The notes beneath the pieces were generated by a model. The model was given only the letters and a program-made list of their open reading frames with translations. It did no database searches and was not told the origin of the DNA. A stretch of DNA of 10,963 bases, taken from assembly GCA_028711905.1 (NCBI GenBank), contig JAQTRI010000088.1, forward strand, positions 1 through 10,963. The letters run 5' to 3'. Made by a program: the position numbers and the translations under genes. Source of the DNA: Candidatus Wallbacteria bacterium. GTDB taxonomy: Bacteria; Muiribacteriota; JAQTZZ01. Below, in pieces: positions 6,894-10,963 of the stretch; position 1 is the stretch's first letter; each line of letters begins with the position of its first letter.

Positions 6894-7731
6894 GGCTCCG
6901 GCAAAAATCAATCTGTTCCTGGATATCATCGGGCGCAGGCCTGACGGATACCATGAGATAAGCACTCTGATGCAAAAGCTGGAATTGAGCGATCTGCTGG
7001 AAATTGAGGAATCCAGGTCGTTTTCCCTTGAGATCGATGACCCTGGCTTAGCTCTGGAAGGGGAAACCAATCTTGTTACTCGTGTATACCGGAGCCTTAA
7101 GAATATGGGAAAGAACCTGCCGGAATTTAGAATCAGGCTGGTCAAGCGTATTCCTCATGGCGCGGGACTGGGTGGAGGATCTGCCGATGCCGGTGTTTTT
7201 TTCGCGTATCTGGAGAAGAGACATGGCCCGTTTTTTTCCGGCAGAGAGAGGATGGAGTTTCTAAGGAAAATCGGAGCTGATGTGGCATTTTTCGCTGATG
7301 ATCCGTGCACGGCTCTGGCCGAGGGAGTCGGAGAGCGGCTTACTCCAATGGAAATGAAGCGGGGCTTTGAGATATTGATTTTGAAACCCGACTTCTCCCT
7401 GCCGACAGCCGGGGTTTACCGGGAGCTTAGGCTTGAACCGGTTCCGGACGCTGATGTCAGGATGCTGCTACTGGGGCTGAACACCGGAGATTTTACCCTG
7501 ATCAATGGCAACCTATACAATGAACTCGAGGCTCCGGCCCTATCTCTGCGGCCTGAAATGAAGGACTTTCGCAATATGCTGTCAGATATGTGTTCAGGAC
7601 CGGTGCTGATGAGCGGTTCAGGCAGTGCCCTGTTTGGATTTCGGCCGCACTCAGGTGCGGAAAGCGGAACATGCGAAGGTGGACAGTTGATTCGTACGAG
7701 GTTCAGAGGGGAGAGTTCGAATAATGAATGA
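6880..7731 (+). CDS. ispE: 4-diphosphocytidyl-2-C-methyl-D-erythritol kinase
   Basis: The product is 283 aa and a GHMP-superfamily kinase, typical IspE size; it phosphorylates CDP-ME with ATP. The N-terminus FEAPAKINLFLDIIGRRPDG carries Lys9, matching the catalytic Lys of the family. The phosphate-binding motif PHGAGLGGGSADA is at residues 92-104, IGADVAFF at 131-138 with catalytic Asp134, NLYNELEAP at 211-219, and the glycine-rich LMSGSGSALFGF at 243-254. ATG 6880 has AGGTG about 8 nt upstream. It overlaps ispD by 14 nt. The last residues (SSNNE) and the stop are encoded by the start of a heptad repeat array at 7716-7750, so the repeat appears to have replaced or extended the native 3' end. 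The core enzyme is intact. It is the last gene of the tight operon. Confidence 0.96.
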   Translation: MAVFEAPAKINLFLDIIGRRPDGYHEISTLMQKLELSDLLEIEESRSFSLEIDDPGLALEGETNLVTRVYRSLKNMGKNLPEFRIRLVKRIPHGAGLGGGSADAGVFFAYLEKRHGPFFSGRERMEFLRKIGADVAFFADDPCTALAEGVGERLTPMEMKRGFEILILKPDFSLPTAGVYRELRLEPVPDADVRMLLLGLNTGDFTLINGNLYNELEAPALSLRPEMKDFRNMLSDMCSGPVLMSGSGSALFGFRPHSGAESGTCEGGQLIRTRFRGESSNNE

Positions 7732-7802
7732 TGAATTTTTAATTTTGAATGAAAGAATCGGGAAATCTGTTTCCATTCAAAATTCAAAATTTAACATTAA
7801 CC
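7716..7802. repeat. Inverted AT-rich heptad repeats with central hairpin
   Basis: Five units with 7-bp period and an AAT anchor run from the ispE 3' end: TTCGAAT, AATGAAT, GATGAAT, TTTTAAT, TTTGAAT (7716-7750). On the other strand, 7802-7775 reads GGTTAAT, GTTAAAT, TTTGAAT, TTTGAAT. The arms pair perfectly over 11 bp (7741-7751 with 7774-7784), and the loop holds a GGAAA-TCTG-TTTCC hairpin (7761-7774, sharing its outermost base with the arm). No T-run follows the stem directly, so a Rho-independent terminator is doubtful. The rest of the 128-bp spacer, to the GT start at 7860, shows no clear promoter. Confidence 0.7.
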
Positions 7803-7859
7803 ATTTTTTAGTGACATCCACCGATTCCCAACCGGCAAGGCATTGAATATGAGGTTCTC

Positions 7860-8978
7860 ATGAAGATACTGGAAGTTGTCAAGCTGTTTTACCCTCCTGA
7901 ACTCGGCGGTGTTGAGGTTTTCACTGCTGAGATCTGCCGCGAGCTGTCGAAAAATCATCAGATCACAGCCCTGTGCGCGGCGCATGAGCCTGAAAGCCGT
8001 GTCGATCACTACAACCATTACGCTGTATACCGGGCGGCCAGCATTTGCCGGGTGTTTTCCACAGCCATAGCACCTGGCGCAGGAGCGCTTCTACGCACTT
8101 TCGCCGGACAATCGGATGTAATTCATTTTCACATGCCTAATCCGGTTTTCAACCTGGCCATGTTTCCGCACTTTCCCGATGTGCCGGTTGTTGTTCACTG
8201 GCACAGCGATATTGTCAGGCAGTGGTACTTGATGCCTCTTTACCGGCCGCTGCAGGACTGGCTTTTGCGGAGGGCCTCCACAATAGTGGCCACCAGTCCG
8301 GCCTATATGGAAAGCTCGACGGACCTGAGAAGATTTCATGACAAATGTGTGGCTGTGCCGCTTGGTATCAATCCGGACAAGTTTATTGAGAACCCGGAGA
8401 TGGAAAAGGCGATCCGTTCAAAGTATGGGAACCGGCCGATTATATTCTCACTCGGCAGGCTGATCCCTTACAAGGGCTACCCGCATCTGGTGCGCGCTGC
8501 GAAACGGCTTGATGCCAATGTGCTGATCGCTGGAGAGGGCTGGATGCGTCCTGAACTGGAACGGTTGATCCTTGAAGAGGGGGTGTCTGACAAGGTACAC
8601 CTTCTTGGCAGAGTTGAGCAGAAAGATGTGGCAGCCTTTTACCGTGCCTGCGATGTGTTTGTGCTGCCTTCGATCACCAGGAATGAGGCATTCGGCATTG
8701 TGCAGATGGAGGCCATGTATTTCGGCAAACCTGTGGTTTGTACCAGCATTCCCGGTTCAGGCACTGCCTGGGTTAATCAGACAGGTGTGACTGGAATCGT
8801 AGTACCGCCCGGAGATGAGTCAGCTCTGGCAGGAGCCTTGAACGAGTTGTGTACCAATCAATCCATGCGCGATGATTTCGGCCGCAGTGCACGCAGGAGG
8901 TTTGACGAGCAGTTTCATATCTCGCGGACCGGAGCTGCGTTGACTGGGTTGTTTAAGCGGGCTGCCGGTAAGGTATAA
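7860..8978 (+). CDS. Glycosyltransferase family 4 (GT-B fold)
   Basis: The product is 372 aa. ATG 7860 has GAGG at 7851-7854. The N-terminal acceptor half begins KILEVVKLFYPPELGGVEVF, the usual GG-V loop after the first strand, and has HWHSD at 113-117. The C-terminal sugar-nucleotide half has SLGRLIPYKG (197-206), AGEG (224-227), DVFVLPS (265-271), the EX7E pair E276 and E284 within EAFGIVQME, and TGIVVPPGD (311-319). These are hallmarks of retaining GT4 enzymes, which move a sugar from a nucleotide donor to a lipid or glycan in the cytoplasm or at the inner membrane face. The sugar and acceptor cannot be told from sequence; mannosyl- or rhamnosyltransferases of envelope polysaccharides are close in style. 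It is 128 bp from ispE, so operon membership is uncertain. The stop is 2 nt before a palindromic repeat. Confidence 0.93.
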   Translation: MKILEVVKLFYPPELGGVEVFTAEICRELSKNHQITALCAAHEPESRVDHYNHYAVYRAASICRVFSTAIAPGAGALLRTFAGQSDVIHFHMPNPVFNLAMFPHFPDVPVVVHWHSDIVRQWYLMPLYRPLQDWLLRRASTIVATSPAYMESSTDLRRFHDKCVAVPLGINPDKFIENPEMEKAIRSKYGNRPIIFSLGRLIPYKGYPHLVRAAKRLDANVLIAGEGWMRPELERLILEEGVSDKVHLLGRVEQKDVAAFYRACDVFVLPSITRNEAFGIVQMEAMYFGKPVVCTSIPGSGTAWVNQTGVTGIVVPPGDESALAGALNELCTNQSMRDDFGRSARRRFDEQFHISRTGAALTGLFKRAAGKV

Positions 8979-8980
8979 TA

Positions 8981-9083
8981 GTAGGGGCGAATCTATGTAT
9001 TCGCCCGATATTGGACGGGGACAGGCCGTATCTTAGGCTGAGGGATTTGGGAACGACCAGTCCCCGATTGCCTGTCGGGCGTC
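8981..9083. repeat. Two-hairpin palindromic repeat (copy B) between convergent genes
   Basis: Stem I is GGGCGAAT/ATTCGCCC (8985-8992 with 8999-9006, 6-nt loop). Stem II pairs 9017-9029 with 9053-9065 with an A-A and a C-A mismatch. It matches copy A (2233-2328) in order, orientation and spacing; GACGGGGACAGG and GGATTTGGGAAC are identical in both. After GTCCCC it carries an extra 11 nt (9066-9076) whose GCCTGTC can pair with 9020-9026 as an alternative. It fills nearly all of the 118 bp between the convergent GT and kinase genes, where its hairpins could end or process transcripts from either side. No T-run was seen. Confidence 0.82.
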
Positions 9084-9096
9084 TTGATACGAATCA

Positions 9097-10963
9097 TCAA
9101 TTTTTCTTCAGAACCACGCGGGCGGGAAATTCCTGTCCCTTGTGAAAGAAGCGGAACCAGACCAGCACCTTTTTTCCCGGCAGATCTATGTATTCGTCAG
9201 GCTCTTCAGACATGCTTTCCACAATGCAGCCCTCAGGCAGGCACAGCAGAAAGGCGTGGGGACGGCATGTGCTGACCGGATATTTCTGCATAGTCAGCGT
9301 GAGCCTGCCGTTTTCCCATCCGGCCGTATCCTGGGTGTCGAACTCAGCGCACAGGAAACAGGCCTCGCCACTCTTCACCGGGGTGGTGTGCCGCACTGTG
9401 GCCACGAAGCGGCCATACCTGGAGGGACACTTTTTGTAGCCGGTCTCCAGGATATTGCCCATGTGGTCCGTGAAGGGTGTGTACGGGACACTGGCCAGCA
9501 CTATGTGCCGCTCGGATTCCTCATCGAAATGTGAATTGTAGTCTGCGTAAATCCTGGCCAGGCACGGGTTCAGGTCTTTGTCCAGTTCCACGCATGTCAC
9601 TATGCCGTAAGTAAAGTACTTGATGAAGACCCTGCGGTTCAGTCGTCCGGTGCAGACTTTTTTCGCGTGCCCCTTCGCCAGTTCCATGAACTGCGGGCTC
9701 ATCCCTTCGGCAGTGAGCCTTGAGAGATCGAACCCCTCAACATGGGAGTGGATGTCTTCGACCTTCTTGAAGTGCCACTCAGGCCCCAGATTGCAGGCGA
9801 TAGTGAAATTGCGCTCAGCTTTTTCCGCATCGCCGAGTTCGTTGAATGTTTTGTAAAGGGCATAGTACAGTGAAGACTTGAAGGAAGGAGTCCGCACCAG
9901 GCCGATGGCCCGGCGCAGCAGGTCGGCAGCCTGTTCCAGGCGATCGGTGGCCAGGCAGAGCCGCGCTTTGTAGAACACAGCCCAGTCCAGGGACGGATCG
10001 TCTGAGAGCAGCCGGTCGATGAGCAGGTCGGCACGGGCGTATTCTCCGGTGTAAAGATACTGCTGGATCATGAGCAGGCTCAGGTTATGAAGATCAGGAT
10101 GCCTGCCGATTCTTTCCTCGAGCAGGGCTGCGGCTTTTTCAGTTTCGCCGAGAATGCCGTAAATTTCAGCCATGCCGAGATAGGCGGCGTTCCAGTCCGG
10201 GTGACGCCGGATGATTACCGACATGTAGTCCAGGCATTCGGCGAAATGCGCTCCGGGCTCGGAAAGCATGAACATGAACCAGAGCATGCCCATGTCGTCC
10301 GGGCACTGATTGCGGTAAGTCCCGGCCAGTTTCAGCGCAGGCTTGAGACTGCCCTCAAGTGACAGTTCCAGCACGCTTAGCTTAAGCAGTTCAAGTTCCG
10401 AAAGCCCCTCTGACGCGGACTTGAGCGCTGGAAGCTTTTCGCGCAGAAGCCGCATTTCTCCCATGGTGGAATAAACGCAGTAGAGCAGAATGTAAGCGTC
10501 TACGAGTGAGTGGTCGAGTTCTATGGCCTGAACGAGCTTTTCCATGGCTTCGTAATACTTGAAGTCGATGTAGTAATCAGTCTCCGCTTCCCTGAGCAAT
10601 GAAACTGCGGCGCTCCTGTTTTCACCAGAACCGATGACAGGCGAGATATGCGCCTTTTCCGTCGCGCGGCTGAGAGTGGGAACGGCCGGACGCTCTTCCT
10701 GCCTGAAACCGAAGCTGCGGAAAAATTTGACGATCCCGTCAAAAACCGGCAGAACCTGCTCGCTCACGCGGATGTCGTCAGCCAGTTCAGCGCCGGTGAC
10801 ATAGCGTTTTTTCTGTTCATGGGAAAGGCAGCGCATGATGACGCGGTTCACGCTTGCGCTGAGATCCTGGTTCAGTTTCTGCGGATCCGGAAAATCGGAC
10901 TGAGTGATGCCTCTGACGAGAGAAGCGGTGTCCTCTTCCTCAACCGGCCTGTGCAGAGTGACC
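9097..10963 (-). CDS. Serine/threonine protein kinase with C-terminal TPRs and a Cys-rich domain (N-terminus outside window)
   Basis: The frame is open from the right edge to TGA at 9097-9099, 621 codons. An in-frame GTG at 10851 is not the start: the upstream codons read on as kinase C-lobe sequence. Residues 1-70 of the visible part show LVRGITQSDFPDP, then VNRVIMRCLSHEQKKRY and GAELADDI, the closing helices of a Hanks-type kinase with the conserved Arg. The catalytic loop lies outside the window. Residues about 120-400 form TPR-like helical pairs (EYARADLLIDRLLSDDPSLD, ETEKAAALLEERIGRHPD). The last 200 or so residues are probably beta-rich, contain nine cysteines and match no family I know. 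No membrane span lies between kinase and TPRs, so it is probably cytoplasmic. It likely phosphorylates partners gathered by the TPRs; targets are unknown. It converges on the glycosyltransferase gene. Confidence 0.85.
   Translation of the reverse strand, partial: VTLHRPVEEEDTASLVRGITQSDFPDPQKLNQDLSASVNRVIMRCLSHEQKKRYVTGAELADDIRVSEQVLPVFDGIVKFFRSFGFRQEERPAVPTLSRATEKAHISPVIGSGENRSAAVSLLREAETDYYIDFKYYEAMEKLVQAIELDHSLVDAYILLYCVYSTMGEMRLLREKLPALKSASEGLSELELLKLSVLELSLEGSLKPALKLAGTYRNQCPDDMGMLWFMFMLSEPGAHFAECLDYMSVIIRRHPDWNAAYLGMAEIYGILGETEKAAALLEERIGRHPDLHNLSLLMIQQYLYTGEYARADLLIDRLLSDDPSLDWAVFYKARLCLATDRLEQAADLLRRAIGLVRTPSFKSSLYYALYKTFNELGDAEKAERNFTIACNLGPEWHFKKVEDIHSHVEGFDLSRLTAEGMSPQFMELAKGHAKKVCTGRLNRRVFIKYFTYGIVTCVELDKDLNPCLARIYADYNSHFDEESERHIVLASVPYTPFTDHMGNILETGYKKCPSRYGRFVATVRHTTPVKSGEACFLCAEFDTQDTAGWENGRLTLTMQKYPVSTCRPHAFLLCLPEGCIVESMSEEPDEYIDLPGKKVLVWFRFFHKGQEFPARVVLKKN

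Noticed and set aside
7741..7784. Rho-independent terminator after ispE
   Set aside because: The stem is AT-rich, the loop is large and no T-run follows directly; the period-7 pattern explains it better as a repeat.

Overview
This is a bacterial window of moderate GC content with dense, operon-like packing. It carries two consecutive MEP (non-mevalonate) isoprenoid genes, ispD and ispE, a Hanks-type Ser/Thr kinase fused to TPRs, and two further TPR-type proteins. Short palindromic and 7-bp-period repeats are scattered between and inside genes. This fits a large-genome, TPR- and kinase-rich lineage, for example one of the uncultured bacterial phyla. The sequence alone does not fix the taxon, and any name (Riflebacteria- or Wallbacteria-like, for instance) would be a guess.

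Left part (1-2426, minus strand): a secreted TPR-like protein with a clear signal peptide and ribosome binding site. It runs off the left edge. Two things are odd. About 60 residues just after the signal peptide are encoded by a mobile-looking palindromic repeat. Between 1515 and 1645 the reading frame is broken and shifts by +1. Its promoter (-35/-10 pair at 2453-2480) lies inside a tight cluster of palindromes that look like operators.

Middle part (2602-7731, plus strand): six tightly spaced or overlapping genes, probably one operon: DUF1015 protein, cytoplasmic TPR protein, small polytopic membrane protein of unknown function, DUF167/YggU-type protein, ispD and ispE. IspD and IspE catalyse the CTP-dependent and ATP-dependent steps from MEP to CDP-ME 2-phosphate. 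The four upstream genes have no proven link to that pathway; their packing suggests co-expression only.

Right part: after a 128-bp AT-rich spacer holding heptad repeats comes a GT4-family glycosyltransferase (7860-8978). It converges on a kinase-TPR protein on the minus strand (9097 to the right edge; the N-terminal kinase lobe is outside). The 118 bp between them is almost entirely a second copy of the palindromic repeat found inside the left gene. Comparing the copies shows base changes that preserve pairing in their stems.

No tRNA, rRNA, CRISPR array, insertion sequence transposase or phage gene was seen. The most unusual content is the two-hairpin repeat family and its translated copy, not a recognisable new multi-gene system.
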